This document shows, one piece after another, positions 27,599 through 37,790 of a DNA stretch of 64,000 nt. The DNA lies in NCBI RefSeq assembly GCF_037969765.1, contig NZ_CP150207.1, positions 4,803,001 through 4,867,000 of the forward strand, given 5' to 3'. This stretch comes from Paenibacillus sp. FSL W8-0186 (GTDB taxonomy: Bacteria; Bacillota; Bacilli; Paenibacillales; Paenibacillaceae). The number at the start of each line of letters is the position of its first letter. The stretch's first letter is position 1. The notes under the pieces were generated by a model, which was given only the letters and a program-made list of their open reading frames with translations, was not told the origin of the DNA and ran no database searches. A program made the position numbers and the translations under genes.

Positions 27599-28456
27599 CT
27601 ACCCTTTCACCGCGCCGGCTGTCATCCCGCTGATAAAATACTTCTGCGATAAGAAGAAAGTAATAATAACGGGTAGTGTAACAACCGTCGCCGCAGACAT
27701 CAACAGATCATAACGGTTGGTATATTGGCCCACAAACAGCCTGATGCCTACGGGAATCGTTTGAACTTCCGGGGTCGTCGTCAGCACCCAGGCAAACATC
27801 AATTCGTCCCACGCCGTCAAGAAAATATACACACACATGGCGATAATGCCAGGCAAAGAAAGGGGCAGAATAACCCGGACAAAAGCCTGGATTCGATTAC
27901 AACCGTCGATCCGTGCGGATTCTTCCAAATCCTTTGGAATCGAAACAAAAAAACTCCGGATAATCCAAATACTCATAGGTGTATAGAATGCTGAATAGAC
28001 CAGCACCATTCCCCAATACGTATCCACCATAGGAAGGCCGAGGGTATCCTTGATATTCAAGAACAACAAGTAAATGGGCAGAAGAAACATAATACCCGGA
28101 ATCATCTGTGTCCCGATGACGCTGATTCCGAACAATCCGGAGCCTGGAAACCTGTACCTGGCAAGTGCATATCCCGCCAATATGGCCAGGAAACAGGAAA
28201 TAAGCATCGTTGCGGTACAAATGATTAAGCTGTTTTTAAAATATTGGCCAAAATTGATCGTTTCCCAAAGATTTCTGTAGTTAAGCCATTGCGGCTCAGG
28301 GATCGCCATGCTGGTAATCCCCTGCAGGATTTCCCCATTCGTATGGAGGGAAACCTTGACCATCCAAAAGATCGGGAATACGACTACTGCAACAATCACC
28401 CATGTGAGCGTATTTAGGGAGTAATACTCTAGTTTTTTCGCGATTCGGGTATTCAA
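27599..28456 (-). CDS. Carbohydrate ABC transporter permease (MalG type)
   Basis: The product is 285 residues with six predicted helices. The EAA-loop region reads LEESARIDGCNRIQAFVRVILP. It overlaps the upstream permease gene by 4 bases (ATGA), a sign of translational coupling. It is the last gene of the importer operon running binding protein, MalF-type, MalG-type. It lies inside the GH16 cluster, so beta-glucan oligosaccharides are the expected substrate. Confidence 0.9.
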   Translation of the reverse strand: MNTRIAKKLEYYSLNTLTWVIVAVVVFPIFWMVKVSLHTNGEILQGITSMAIPEPQWLNYRNLWETINFGQYFKNSLIICTATMLISCFLAILAGYALARYRFPGSGLFGISVIGTQMIPGIMFLLPIYLLFLNIKDTLGLPMVDTYWGMVLVYSAFYTPMSIWIIRSFFVSIPKDLEESARIDGCNRIQAFVRVILPLSLPGIIAMCVYIFLTAWDELMFAWVLTTTPEVQTIPVGIRLFVGQYTNRYDLLMSAATVVTLPVIITFFLSQKYFISGMTAGAVKG

Positions 28457-29430
28457 TCCACTCTCAACTCCGATCTAAAGATTCGATACCATATCCCGAC
28501 AATGATCAACATAGCTCCCATCAGAAGGAAAGAGGCCGCCGCGCCAACCCCGAAGGACCAATACCCGAAAGTCTGTCTGGTCAAGGCGGTCATAAGCAAA
28601 TCGCCCCATTTGCCAGGGTAGCCGGATCCGTTTCCGAACATCATGGCGACGATATTGTAAGAGTACACATTGTTGATAATCTGGAATAGAAGCTGAACAG
28701 CGATGATCGGCTTCAGCATCGGAAGGGTAATGGTAAAGAACTGCCGCAATCGGCCGGCACCATCAATTTTTGCTGCTTCGTAGAGATCATCTGGAATCGT
28801 TTGGAGCCCAGCCAGAAAGACAACCATGATGAATGGCCAGCTTCTCCATACAGTAGGAATAATGATCGCCCAAATCGTATTTTGACCAATCAGCCAGAAG
28901 GGCTTATCAGACATTAAATGCAGGATATCGACCAGAATATAATTAATGATGCCTTCTTTTTGCCACATAAATCCCCAGAGGACACCCACAACGTAGGAGG
29001 GAACAACCCACGGAAGCAGCATGGCCGCTCTGGCAATCCCCCTTCCCGGGAAATCCCGGTTCAGCAGGATCGCTACGAGTAATCCAATAATCATTACGGA
29101 TATGGTTACGACGACACTGTATATAGCCGTATTCCGCAGCGCGTATCCCAGACCTTGACGGACAGGATTATTTTCATTGAAAAGCAGCTCCGAGTAATTT
29201 TTCAATCCAATAAACGGGGCTTTTAAATACTGGCTTAATGTAAACTGATTCAACTTCAAAAATGACATCACGATCCCTTGGATCATGGGCAAGACGTGAA
29301 CGAGCATCATAAACAGAAAGGTGGGAAGTATGAATAAATACGCGACGCGGTATTCCCTAAACCCCTTTTTGAACCGGGCTCCGAAGGGTTTTCTGACTTC
29401 CGGCGTGTCCGGATTTCTTGATATTTCCAC
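28453..29430 (-). CDS. Carbohydrate ABC transporter permease (MalF type)
   Basis: The product is 325 residues from a GTG start preceded by GAAGGAAG. A cytoplasmic N-terminal tail of about 30 residues precedes six or more helices. The EAA loop is LYEAAKIDGAGRLRQFFTITLP. It forms the membrane channel with the permease encoded next. No ATPase gene is in the operon, so an MsmX-type ATPase encoded elsewhere is presumably used. Confidence 0.9.
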   Translation of the reverse strand: MEISRNPDTPEVRKPFGARFKKGFREYRVAYLFILPTFLFMMLVHVLPMIQGIVMSFLKLNQFTLSQYLKAPFIGLKNYSELLFNENNPVRQGLGYALRNTAIYSVVVTISVMIIGLLVAILLNRDFPGRGIARAAMLLPWVVPSYVVGVLWGFMWQKEGIINYILVDILHLMSDKPFWLIGQNTIWAIIIPTVWRSWPFIMVVFLAGLQTIPDDLYEAAKIDGAGRLRQFFTITLPMLKPIIAVQLLFQIINNVYSYNIVAMMFGNGSGYPGKWGDLLMTALTRQTFGYWSFGVGAAASFLLMGAMLIIVGIWYRIFRSELRVD

Positions 29431-29494
29431 GGTGTCTCACTTCCTTCTAATAAAGTGTGCTATCAAGCCAGCACTTGATAGCACATTTGGATTG

Positions 29495-30886
29495 TTACTG
29501 ATTCAGGATAGCACTGACTTCATTAGCTGCATCATCGAGCTGTTTTTGGATCGATGCTTCATTGTAAGTTCCAGAGACACCCGCTACAATGTCCCAGATA
29601 TTTCCGAAGTATTTAACAAGAGCTGTCTCACAAGGTCCCCATTGAGGAATAGAAGGATAAGACATCCCGTAATTCGTAGCCTCAACCAATGCTTTATAAT
29701 TCGGGTCGGATGCCAGCGATTCCATCACCGATCTTTTGCCCGGCAGCTGGCCGGACAATTGAGAATAAGTCAGCTGTGCTTCATCACTGGACAAGTACTT
29801 AATGATATCCCATGCCGCTTCTTTGTGCTTGGATCCTTTAAAGATCGTCAAGTGGCTGCCGCCAATAAATGTTGATGGTCCTGCAGGACCCGCTGGAAGC
29901 GCGGCTACGCCGTAATTTTGGGCTGCGGTTTTTCCGCCTACACCGCCGTCTTCCTCAGGAGTTGCAAAGTTTTTGATCATCCATGCGCCGCTCACCATGA
30001 CTGCCGTTTTACCGTCCGAGAAGTCGCTCTCGATCTGGGATGAGTTCTTCTCGAGGGAAGCCTTCTCCACCAGTCCTTCATTGGCCAGGCCGGTGTAGTA
30101 CATGACTCCTTCTAGGGCGGTTTTATCATTGAATGTTACCTTTGTATTGTCTTCATTAAATACGCTGCCGCCCGCAGCCCAAATCCATGGGAAAATATTG
30201 TGCGGAACGTTCCAATCGTTTTTGCCCGGTACGCCGAAGGCGGTCATTTTCTGGTCTTCGATCTCGATTCCATTCAATTTGCTCAACGTTTGCTTAAAGG
30301 TATCCCAATCCTTAAACGCAGTTGCCGGATCTAACCCCGCTTTATCAAGGGCATCCTTGCGATAGAAGAGGGCCCGGGCGTCCACAAACCACGGCACACC
30401 ATACACCTCGGAGCTCCCGTCAATCATCGTTGTTTTCCAGCTGGCAGGAAGGTAATTGGCTTGTCCCCCCAATTCCTCAACACGATCCGTCAAATCTTCG
30501 ATCCCATTCATTGCCGCAATGGCAGGCACCCAAGTGGTGCCCAATTGCAGGAGGTCAGGACCTTGACCGCTCGTTGCAGCCGTGGTGATCTTCGTCCATG
30601 CTGAACCCCAGTCGAGAACCGTGACGTTCAATTTAACGTTTGGATGCTGATCCAGATAAGGCTTCATGGCTGTCATGAAATCTTTATCTGGCTTCGGACT
30701 GTTCGGCATAATCCAGGCGGTCAGCGTCACGTCTTCTTGCGGAGCGCCTGTCGTTGAATTGTTCGCATTCTTGTCCGTTTGATTTCCTGAGCTGCTGCTG
30801 CCTTTGCTGCCCCCGCAAGCCGATAAGATCATGCTCATCATGACAATGATGGTCAAAAGGACTAGGCTGATCCGTTTCTTACTCAT
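29495..30886 (-). CDS. Sugar-binding lipoprotein of the beta-glucan locus importer
   Basis: A 463-residue family 1 extracellular solute-binding protein. The signal peptide ends in the lipobox MILSACGGS. A low-complexity Ser/Asn linker follows, then the binding fold: VTLTAWIMPNSPKPDKDFM, PDLLQLGTTWVPAIAAM, YGVPWFVDARALFYRKDALDKAG. It starts the operon with the two permeases and lies directly downstream of the two-component pair at 31157-34490, which probably controls it. The ligand is inferred from the flanking GH16 genes. Confidence 0.9.
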   Translation of the reverse strand: MSKKRISLVLLTIIVMMSMILSACGGSKGSSSSGNQTDKNANNSTTGAPQEDVTLTAWIMPNSPKPDKDFMTAMKPYLDQHPNVKLNVTVLDWGSAWTKITTAATSGQGPDLLQLGTTWVPAIAAMNGIEDLTDRVEELGGQANYLPASWKTTMIDGSSEVYGVPWFVDARALFYRKDALDKAGLDPATAFKDWDTFKQTLSKLNGIEIEDQKMTAFGVPGKNDWNVPHNIFPWIWAAGGSVFNEDNTKVTFNDKTALEGVMYYTGLANEGLVEKASLEKNSSQIESDFSDGKTAVMVSGAWMIKNFATPEEDGGVGGKTAAQNYGVAALPAGPAGPSTFIGGSHLTIFKGSKHKEAAWDIIKYLSSDEAQLTYSQLSGQLPGKRSVMESLASDPNYKALVEATNYGMSYPSIPQWGPCETALVKYFGNIWDIVAGVSGTYNEASIQKQLDDAANEVSAILNQ

Positions 30887-31087
30887 TGTTGTCCCCCCGT
30901 TTTTCTTTCATTTAAATTAGATGCGTACGCAGTTGCCTGCGCCGTATTTTTATTGTAAAAAGAATCCGCGGGAACCAAAATAACTCGATTTAAACATTAC
31001 TATGTTTTTATTGACCACCTTTTCTGGGGTTCGCTTCAACGGATGGAATGACTAATAAAGAAACAATTAATATGCAAAAAAATAAAC

Positions 31088-31139
31088 GAGCTTCTCTGAA
31101 TTAAAGGCATTCTATCCCTGCCTTCAACCGGAGAAGCTC
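31088..31139 (-). terminator. Terminator of the second YesN-type regulator
   Basis: The arms GAGCTTCTC and GAGAAGCTC, with an inner AAGGCA/TGCCTT helix, are followed by a T-rich tract on the minus strand. It lies 18 bp after the regulator's stop. The rest of the 270-bp gap down to the binding-protein gene holds its promoter region and no gene. Confidence 0.75.
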
Positions 31140-31156
31140 ATATATACACTAATATA

Positions 31157-32764
31157 TTATAATTGCTCTCGAAATTCATTTGGGGTCATGCCATATTCTT
31201 CTCGAAATAATTTGCTGAAATACGCAGCATTTTTGAAGCCCATATGCTCGGAAATTTCGTAAATCTTCAGGGAGTTATTTTTGAGCATTTCAACCGCCTT
31301 CAGCATGCGCTGCTTTTGGATATACTCGCTTATTCCTTCTCCCGTTTCAGTTTTATATAGCCGGGACAAATACACGGGATGAAGATAGACCGCATCCGCT
31401 ATCGTTTGCAGGGATGCCGTGCTCAAGTTTCGGTCGATGTATTCTCTTATTTTTAATGTCATTTTTTCTCTGGAACTTCTCTGCTCTGCCTGGTCGCTGC
31501 GCTGAATTTTATCCAGCATGTACAACGCCCACTCCGAAAATTGCTGGACAGAATAAACAGACCGATCCAGAATAGCTGTATTTCCGACCAGGTCGCTTAG
31601 CAACCGATTATGTTTGTGTGCATAATAATAGAACGAACCCACCACTACAGTATAAGCTTCCCGGACATGCTCCTCCGACAAGTTCCCCGCTTGCTTCATA
31701 TCCTGAATAACCATCTCTAGCTTTTCCCGAAATTCCCCCCACCTGCGGTTTTCAAGCAGATGCTGCAGCGTAGGTGTTTCGTACAAGCGATACAAGGGCT
31801 GTTGTACACAAGCTGCTTCGGGAAGCTGGCCAGACAGGAAGCAGCCAGACTCATTTGCCAGCCTGCTGCGGATTTGCTCCGTAATATAACTGTACAGTGT
31901 GCTAATGTCTTCGGGAAATCTCCCCCACTTGCTTACAATAATGGAGACGACCCGTTTCAAGTACAATCCGATATTACGTTGAAGCTGCATCGCCAGCGAA
32001 TCGAATTTCTTATGTTCATCCACCATTTCGTTATCATCTCTGCCGGATTTGTTCCGGACAAGCAGAACCAGGAGGCCATTGGCATCCTTACAGGGCCATA
32101 AGTCATGAGAATCTCCCAACATCTCCACAGCGATATTCATGATGGCATATTCCACTAAGTAAAAATCCCGCTCATTAAATTCCGGCAGGCTCTCCTCCAT
32201 TCGAATGACCATAATGCAAATTTCATCTCCTAAATGAAAAGGAAGCTCATACAAGTCCAAGAGATAGATCAAGGAATCTTCCTTCAGCCTGCCCATTAAC
32301 ATTTCATTCAGAAGCTTATCCTTCAGGATCGGCAAGCTTTCCTTCAGCGTATCGACAACACGTGTTTGGGAGACCACCTCCTGCCATTCCATCTTGATCT
32401 TGTGTACCAGCCTGCTGATCACAGCAATAAGGTCCTCATCGGAAACGGGCTTGAGCAAATAGTCGGACACGCCATATTTGATAGCTTGCTTGGCATAGGC
32501 AAACTCTGCGTGGCCCGAGAGCAGCACGCTTTTCACGTGCCGATACTGCTGGCAGATCTCTGCAACTAGTTCAATGCCTGTCATTCGGGGCATATTAATG
32601 TCTGCAATCACAATATCAACCGCATGCTCCGACAGAATCAACAACGCATCTTTTGCAGAATATGCCTTGTACACCGTCATGATTTCGAGCTGCTCCCAAT
32701 CAATCGTCACAGCCAGTGTATCCACGATCGTCGGTTCATCATCAACAATCAGCAAACTTAACAT
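31157..32764 (-). CDS. Response regulator with AraC-type HTH (YesN-like, second copy)
   Basis: The product is 535 residues. Receiver domain 1-120 has VDDE, phosphoacceptor Asp55 in IADINMPR and Lys in YLLKPVS. A central region of about 290 residues is not assigned. The AraC/XylS domain (about 430-533) ends EEYGMTPNEFREQL, with both helix-turn-helix units. AGGAGG stands 6 bases before the ATG. It overlaps its kinase gene by 23 bases. It probably activates the importer downstream and perhaps the GH16 genes. Confidence 0.92.
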   Translation of the reverse strand: MLSLLIVDDEPTIVDTLAVTIDWEQLEIMTVYKAYSAKDALLILSEHAVDIVIADINMPRMTGIELVAEICQQYRHVKSVLLSGHAEFAYAKQAIKYGVSDYLLKPVSDEDLIAVISRLVHKIKMEWQEVVSQTRVVDTLKESLPILKDKLLNEMLMGRLKEDSLIYLLDLYELPFHLGDEICIMVIRMEESLPEFNERDFYLVEYAIMNIAVEMLGDSHDLWPCKDANGLLVLLVRNKSGRDDNEMVDEHKKFDSLAMQLQRNIGLYLKRVVSIIVSKWGRFPEDISTLYSYITEQIRSRLANESGCFLSGQLPEAACVQQPLYRLYETPTLQHLLENRRWGEFREKLEMVIQDMKQAGNLSEEHVREAYTVVVGSFYYYAHKHNRLLSDLVGNTAILDRSVYSVQQFSEWALYMLDKIQRSDQAEQRSSREKMTLKIREYIDRNLSTASLQTIADAVYLHPVYLSRLYKTETGEGISEYIQKQRMLKAVEMLKNNSLKIYEISEHMGFKNAAYFSKLFREEYGMTPNEFREQL

Positions 32765-34490
32765 TTGGTTCCTCCTGCTGTTTAGTCATGCAACGGATCG
32801 CTACCCTTAACCCTCCCAAGCCGGAACGATCAAATTCCAGCCCCGAACCCGGCGCATACAGGTTCATAACTCTCTGGCAGGTATTCCACAAGCCGCAGCC
32901 TGTTTCGGGGGTAAGCGGAAGGCTCATTTTTTCGCGAAGCCTCTCAAGGTTGTCCGGCTCCAGACCATCGCCAGAATCTTCGACAGTGATCACAAATCCT
33001 CCCGATATGAAGAAGCCTTGGATTCTAATCCTCCCTTCTTGATCACTCTTTTCAATGCCATGAATAATAGCGTTTTCAACTAAGGGCTGGATAAACAGCC
33101 GGGGGATCGATACCTCCATAAGTTCCTCGGAAATATGCACCTCGTAGCTCATCGGTTTGCGGAAGCAATGAATGTTCAGATAATTCTTTAAGAAATTGAC
33201 CTCCTCTCGAACCGTAGTCAGCGGATTTTCAAGACGGGTCGTATATCGGTAGTATTCTCCCAAATTGAGTGCCATAGCTACGACCTGCTCATCCTCGCCC
33301 AACTTGGCCATATTTTTAATATAAAACAGACAATTGTATAGAAAGTGGGGGTTGATTTGCGATTGCAGCTGCTTCAGTTCAGCTTCCTTTAATCGGAGCT
33401 TCTCCTCGTACACCTTTTCAATGAGCTCCTGAATGCGCTCCGCCATATCATTAAAGCCGGAGAAAACATCTTGAAACTCATCCCGGTGCTTGGCTTGCAA
33501 GCGCGAAGAAAAATTGCCGGACCGGATATCCTGCAGCTTCATGACCAGCTCGTTGATGGGGTACTGTATCTGCCTGTATATCAGAGCAGTAATAATCACG
33601 CCAATCGCCAGCATCGCAATAATTCCAAGTATGAAAAATTGGCTGCTTTCCTTCACTGGCAAGACTACTTTCTCAAGCGGCACCAAATCGATCATAACCC
33701 AATCCAGACTCCCCACTGGAGCGTAATTGAGGAGCAGGCGATGCTCCTTGAAATTCAGTATCCGGTTGCCTGGCTCTTGCAATGAATTCCAGTCCAGCTG
33801 CTCCCTCCATTCACCCAAATCCGAAGGTGGATTCCCGATGAAGCCGAATTTCGGATGATACAGCATCGTGTGCCGGTTCGAATTTTGCTGGAATTTATTG
33901 ATCATATCTTGAATGTAGGTATCTGAAAACCGGGCAATGATGGCATATCCAGGAGCTAATCGAACCATAGTAAAGTAGTTCTCGCTATTGCCCTGGCCTG
34001 GTTCGTAATTCCATAAACCTTTGCTAAGATCCACCCTCGGAATAGAAGCAAGCTCCTCATAGACTACGTCCGGCCGGGTAGAGATGACCTCTTCTTTTGA
34101 TTTTAGAAATACGCTGATTTCCATAGGCCAGTTGGAGGATACACTCTGCAGCTTAATTCTTTCATACATATTGGATCGAAGCATATTAAAATCAAACAGA
34201 TCTTCAGGCGCTGTCGTGTTTATGTATTGTTTCATGATGGAGTCTTCCTCTAACTGCAGCAAGTTAGCGGCCAAATTATTTACCTGGTTATCCAACTGAA
34301 CTAGAAAGAATTGCAATTGTTCGTAATAGGAGTTTTGAATATCACTTTCGATCACATGGATGCTCACTCTATACGAGCGGCCGTTTAGCGCGACCGCAAT
34401 GCTCAATAACACGAACAGTACGATCGAAAACTTTAACGACAACGTGAACTTGAACTTCTTTCTTCCCCTTTTCGATCCCATCATCATCAC
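32742..34490 (-). CDS. Sensor histidine kinase (YesM-like, second copy)
   Basis: The product is 582 residues. Two membrane helices (about 18-38 and 280-300) border a large extracellular sensor region. A HAMP segment (QIQYPINELVMKLQDI) follows, then the His_kinase box INPHFLYNCLFYIKN with the phosphoacceptor His and a HATPase with VENAIIHGI and DSGDGL. Several consecutive ATG codons (MMMM) make the exact start uncertain by a few residues. It is divergent from the chemoreceptor gene. Likely ligands are beta-glucan fragments, possibly presented by a binding protein. Confidence 0.92.
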   Translation of the reverse strand: MMMMGSKRGRKKFKFTLSLKFSIVLFVLLSIAVALNGRSYRVSIHVIESDIQNSYYEQLQFFLVQLDNQVNNLAANLLQLEEDSIMKQYINTTAPEDLFDFNMLRSNMYERIKLQSVSSNWPMEISVFLKSKEEVISTRPDVVYEELASIPRVDLSKGLWNYEPGQGNSENYFTMVRLAPGYAIIARFSDTYIQDMINKFQQNSNRHTMLYHPKFGFIGNPPSDLGEWREQLDWNSLQEPGNRILNFKEHRLLLNYAPVGSLDWVMIDLVPLEKVVLPVKESSQFFILGIIAMLAIGVIITALIYRQIQYPINELVMKLQDIRSGNFSSRLQAKHRDEFQDVFSGFNDMAERIQELIEKVYEEKLRLKEAELKQLQSQINPHFLYNCLFYIKNMAKLGEDEQVVAMALNLGEYYRYTTRLENPLTTVREEVNFLKNYLNIHCFRKPMSYEVHISEELMEVSIPRLFIQPLVENAIIHGIEKSDQEGRIRIQGFFISGGFVITVEDSGDGLEPDNLERLREKMSLPLTPETGCGLWNTCQRVMNLYAPGSGLEFDRSGLGGLRVAIRCMTKQQEEPNVKFADC

Positions 34491-34654
34491 CTAGAGTCAT
34501 TATACTAGTACAGAGTTGTAGATGGCGATCAGGAAAAAACAACATCGGATAACAAGTTGAGAAAAGTACAGCTAAGTTAAATTTCAGATATAGTTCATTC
34601 CCTAGAAGCCCCTTATTCTTGAATCAATGGGTTAAGCTCAGAGGAGGAACTTAC

Positions 34655-36763
34655 ATGACGAAAAGAAAAGTACATATCAAGGCTCTTGCCCACTTTTTCC
34701 GTATCAAATCTGTCAGTATCAAGCTGTCGATATCTGTACTCGTGGCGGTCATTTGCGTCGTTGTGGCCATATCCTCCATCTCATTTTATTCATTTAAAAA
34801 TGCATATGAGCAAAAAGTGGCTGAAACGTCCGCCCAGACGCTGGAAATTGCGGGCAAAAAAACAGCTCAAATGCTTGACAGCTTTGTAGATATGGCTCAC
34901 AGCCTTGAAAATAACCAGGACTTTGTAAATCGCGCAACCTATTATCAGGCAGCCGAACAGGACTCCTACGAGGAGAACTCGCAAAATTCGCAAATTCGGG
35001 GCATTCTTGAATCGCTGCTCAATGTCAATTCTTCAATCCGATCTATATCTATCATTCCTGAAGGAACACACCCGCTGATCACTACAGCCGATCGTAAAAT
35101 GCTTGACCCCATTTTTTTGGATACGGACAAGGCCAAAATGAAAGAAAACAACTGGTACACAAAAATCCGGCGCGAAGACGGGAATATCGTGTGGCTGCAG
35201 CCGCAAAACACCCCTTATGTCACGCTGTACCAGAATGAACAAATTTACGCCATGGGCAAGCTGCTCAAAAGCCCGCTATCCAAGAAGCCCTTGGGTGCTC
35301 TAGTGGTTGAACTGTCAACGGATAGCCTGGCGGAAACGCTGGAGGGCATCCAGATAGGACCGTCTGGAGAGAACCTGATTGTAGATTTGGAGCAGATGAT
35401 CATATACGCTGAGGATCCTTCCTTGATCGGAACTCCATATACAGGCAGCCTCCCGGTGATTAACAACACGGTGGAGGGCATTCAAGCCGGATCGTTCAGC
35501 AACAGCGACGAGCATGGCAACCATCTGTATGTTTATAGTTATCTGCCGGAATCCGCTTGGATTATGTTGAGCTATGCCCCGAAGTCCAAGCTGCTGGCCG
35601 AGATGCGCCATATGCAGTATTTAATTCAATGGGCCGCTTTAGCCCTGGCTGCTTGCAGTGCAGTATTGATTGGGTATATGGTTCAGAGAAGCATCGGAAA
35701 GCCGCTGAAGCGAATCAGTTCCCTGATGGCTGAGGGGGAACAAGGAAACCTGCGGATACGAACCAATACGCAGCGTATGGATCAAATTGGGGATTTGGAG
35801 CGAAGCTTTGACCGTATGATGAATCATATCACTCTACTGGTAGAGCAAGTAAATCAGTCTGTAGATGCCGTAGTACATACTGCGGAAGAACTGATTCGCT
35901 CATCCAAGAGCACTTCATCCGCCTCCCATGATATATCAGCAGCGATGACACAGATTACCCATGGAGCCATCAAGGCTGCCGACGATGCGGAAATGTGCAA
36001 CGGCCTTACCGTCCAGAACAATGAGCGGATCACCATCTTGAAATCATCCCACGAAAATCTGGAAAGACTCGGTCATCACTTGATAGAAGCAAGTTATCAA
36101 GGCCAGCAACATATGTCTTATATGCTGGAGCAAACCGGAGAAGTTGAAACCCGTACGAACCATTTAATTGAACAGGCTGCTCAGCTCCGTGAAGGAACCG
36201 GCAGCATTGAAAAAACAATTGAGCTTTTAAGCAATATTACGAAGCAAACTGCGATTCTCTCTTTGAATGCTGCAATCGAGGCAAGCAAAGCTGGAGCGGC
36301 CGGCAAAGGATTTATGGTGATTGCAGAGGAGATCCGGAGGCTGGCGGATCAATCAAAAAATTCTCTCCACATGGTAAGCCAGGTGCTATCCCATATCGGC
36401 CAGGATACAGAGAATACCGTTGCCTCCTTGGTTGATCTCCATCCTACGCTGAGCCGTCAAACGGAATCGACTCATCAATCGAAGCAAATCTTTGAGAGAT
36501 TACACCAAGAGGTATCACATTTCATGGAGCAATTGTCGGCTGTGCAGGTTTCGGCAATCCAGCTGGAGGAATCTCAAAGCAGCTTATCCGCTGCTATAGA
36601 ATCAGTTAGCGCCATTTCCGAGGAAACCTCTGCAGCCAGCCAAGAAGTCCTAGCCCTAAGCAGCAATCAAAGGGCTGTCAGCAGTGAGCTCTCACAGTTG
36701 TCCCACAATTTGAGTATGTTAGCAAGTGAATTGCGCCATTCGTTAAGCCACTTCAAACTATAA
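34655..36763 (+). CDS. Methyl-accepting chemotaxis protein with Cache-type sensor
   Basis: The product is 702 residues. A membrane helix (about 22-45) is followed by a periplasm-facing dCache-like sensor region (about 50-320, with NNWYTKIRREDGNIVW and PLGALVVELSTDSLAETL), a second helix (about 325-347), a HAMP segment and the signalling coiled coil. The conserved hairpin reads LNAAIEASKAGAAGKGFMVIA followed by EEIRRLADQSK. The start at 34655 was chosen for GAGGAGGAA about 5 bases upstream. It lies divergent from the kinase gene within the beta-glucan locus, so chemotaxis to glucan fragments is inferred. Confidence 0.92.
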   Translation: MTKRKVHIKALAHFFRIKSVSIKLSISVLVAVICVVVAISSISFYSFKNAYEQKVAETSAQTLEIAGKKTAQMLDSFVDMAHSLENNQDFVNRATYYQAAEQDSYEENSQNSQIRGILESLLNVNSSIRSISIIPEGTHPLITTADRKMLDPIFLDTDKAKMKENNWYTKIRREDGNIVWLQPQNTPYVTLYQNEQIYAMGKLLKSPLSKKPLGALVVELSTDSLAETLEGIQIGPSGENLIVDLEQMIIYAEDPSLIGTPYTGSLPVINNTVEGIQAGSFSNSDEHGNHLYVYSYLPESAWIMLSYAPKSKLLAEMRHMQYLIQWAALALAACSAVLIGYMVQRSIGKPLKRISSLMAEGEQGNLRIRTNTQRMDQIGDLERSFDRMMNHITLLVEQVNQSVDAVVHTAEELIRSSKSTSSASHDISAAMTQITHGAIKAADDAEMCNGLTVQNNERITILKSSHENLERLGHHLIEASYQGQQHMSYMLEQTGEVETRTNHLIEQAAQLREGTGSIEKTIELLSNITKQTAILSLNAAIEASKAGAAGKGFMVIAEEIRRLADQSKNSLHMVSQVLSHIGQDTENTVASLVDLHPTLSRQTESTHQSKQIFERLHQEVSHFMEQLSAVQVSAIQLEESQSSLSAAIESVSAISEETSAASQEVLALSSNQRAVSSELSQLSHNLSMLASELRHSLSHFKL

Positions 36764-36771
36764 AAAATAAT

Positions 36772-36809
36772 AAACAATCCGGAACAGGAGTACCCTGCCC
36801 GGATTGTTT
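36772..36809. terminator. Bidirectional terminator between chemoreceptor and lichenase genes
   Basis: The 11-bp stem AAACAATCCGG / CCGGATTGTTT lies between convergent stop codons, with A/T-rich flanks on both sides. Confidence 0.8.
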
Positions 36810-36814
36810 GCTGA

Positions 36815-37549
36815 TTAATTACTAGTGTATCTTACCCAATCATAGTAAGCGTATAGTGGATTAGCTCCATTGTACGACCCGAGCCAACTATCTACTCCAG
36901 TGCCATTCCAAATATTCATCATGATTTTGCCGGGGGTTTTGGGAATATTCTTAGTTGCCCTATGCTTCGCAACACCGTCAACATACCACGTTATGGAATC
37001 AGGCTGCCAATCGAAGGCATAGGTATGATAGCTTTGAGATGCGTCGAAGCCCAAATCAATGACCTTTTCATTCCCTCCAACACCGTTAGTAAAGTAATTG
37101 AATTGTACTTTTGTCGTATCCTTGCCTAAAAATTCGATATCAATTTCATCCCATGGTGTACCGTCGGTTGGCCCCGTGTAAGTAAAAAATGACGAAACGA
37201 TGCCCACATTTTTTGCTGGTTTCATATTCACCTCGTACAACCCATATCCGGCTGTGAACTTGCTGCGATACTCCGCACAATCGAATTTATTATACGAAGG
37301 ACTTGTAAGTGCGAGACGCAGCTTGCCATCATTTGTAAACGTTGCATTGTTAGCCCGCCAGGTACAGTTGAACATGTTGCCGTTAGAGTACCCGTTGGCC
37401 ATTTCCCAGGTCTGTGAATTATAGTACGTCATGGGTTCCCAAAACACAGTAGCGCCCTTCGCAGTGATCGCCAACGAAGTCAACAGAAGAAGCGAAGAGC
37501 AAAGCGCAATCCACCATTTCTTCTTCACATTTCTCACCTCTTGGTTCAT
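36815..37549 (-). CDS. Secreted GH16 lichenase (endo-beta-1,3-1,4-glucanase)
   Basis: The product is about 244 residues, the usual lichenase length. A signal peptide ([20 protein letters not shown], ending in AKGA) and no lipobox predict release to the medium. The catalytic block is [25 protein letters not shown] and [15 protein letters not shown] are also typical. The start is ATG 37549 with a weak AGGGA; GTG 37528, with GAGGTG upstream, is equally likely and gives a more typical signal peptide. It is closely similar to the lipoprotein lichenase at 26786. A single-gene unit with its own terminator. Confidence 0.93.
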   Translation of the reverse strand: MNQEVRNVKKKWWIALCSSLLLLTSLAITAKGATVFWEPMTYYNSQTWEMANGYSNGNMFNCTWRANNATFTNDGKLRLALTSPSYNKFDCAEYRSKFTAGYGLYEVNMKPAKNVGIVSSFFTYTGPTDGTPWDEIDIEFLGKDTTKVQFNYFTNGVGGNEKVIDLGFDASQSYHTYAFDWQPDSITWYVDGVAKHRATKNIPKTPGKIMMNIWNGTGVDSWLGSYNGANPLYAYYDWVRYTSN

Positions 37550-37790
37550 ATTTTCCCTGCCTGCCTCTTTTGGTCCCAAAATCCTCCTTTCCCTGGAAAA
37601 TGCTCATAAAGTCATGATGCAACCTAATCTTATTGCCATTTGCCATAGATTTCCATAACAAGAAATTAACTTTAGCATCAATTTTTCAAACTTTTTAAGA
37701 GAGCTGGAGCAGGAAGAATTGAAAACTGGCAAGAGGATAGAAAAAACCAAGTAAAATCAAGGGTATTTGCTTGAAATGTACAAATTTGCT

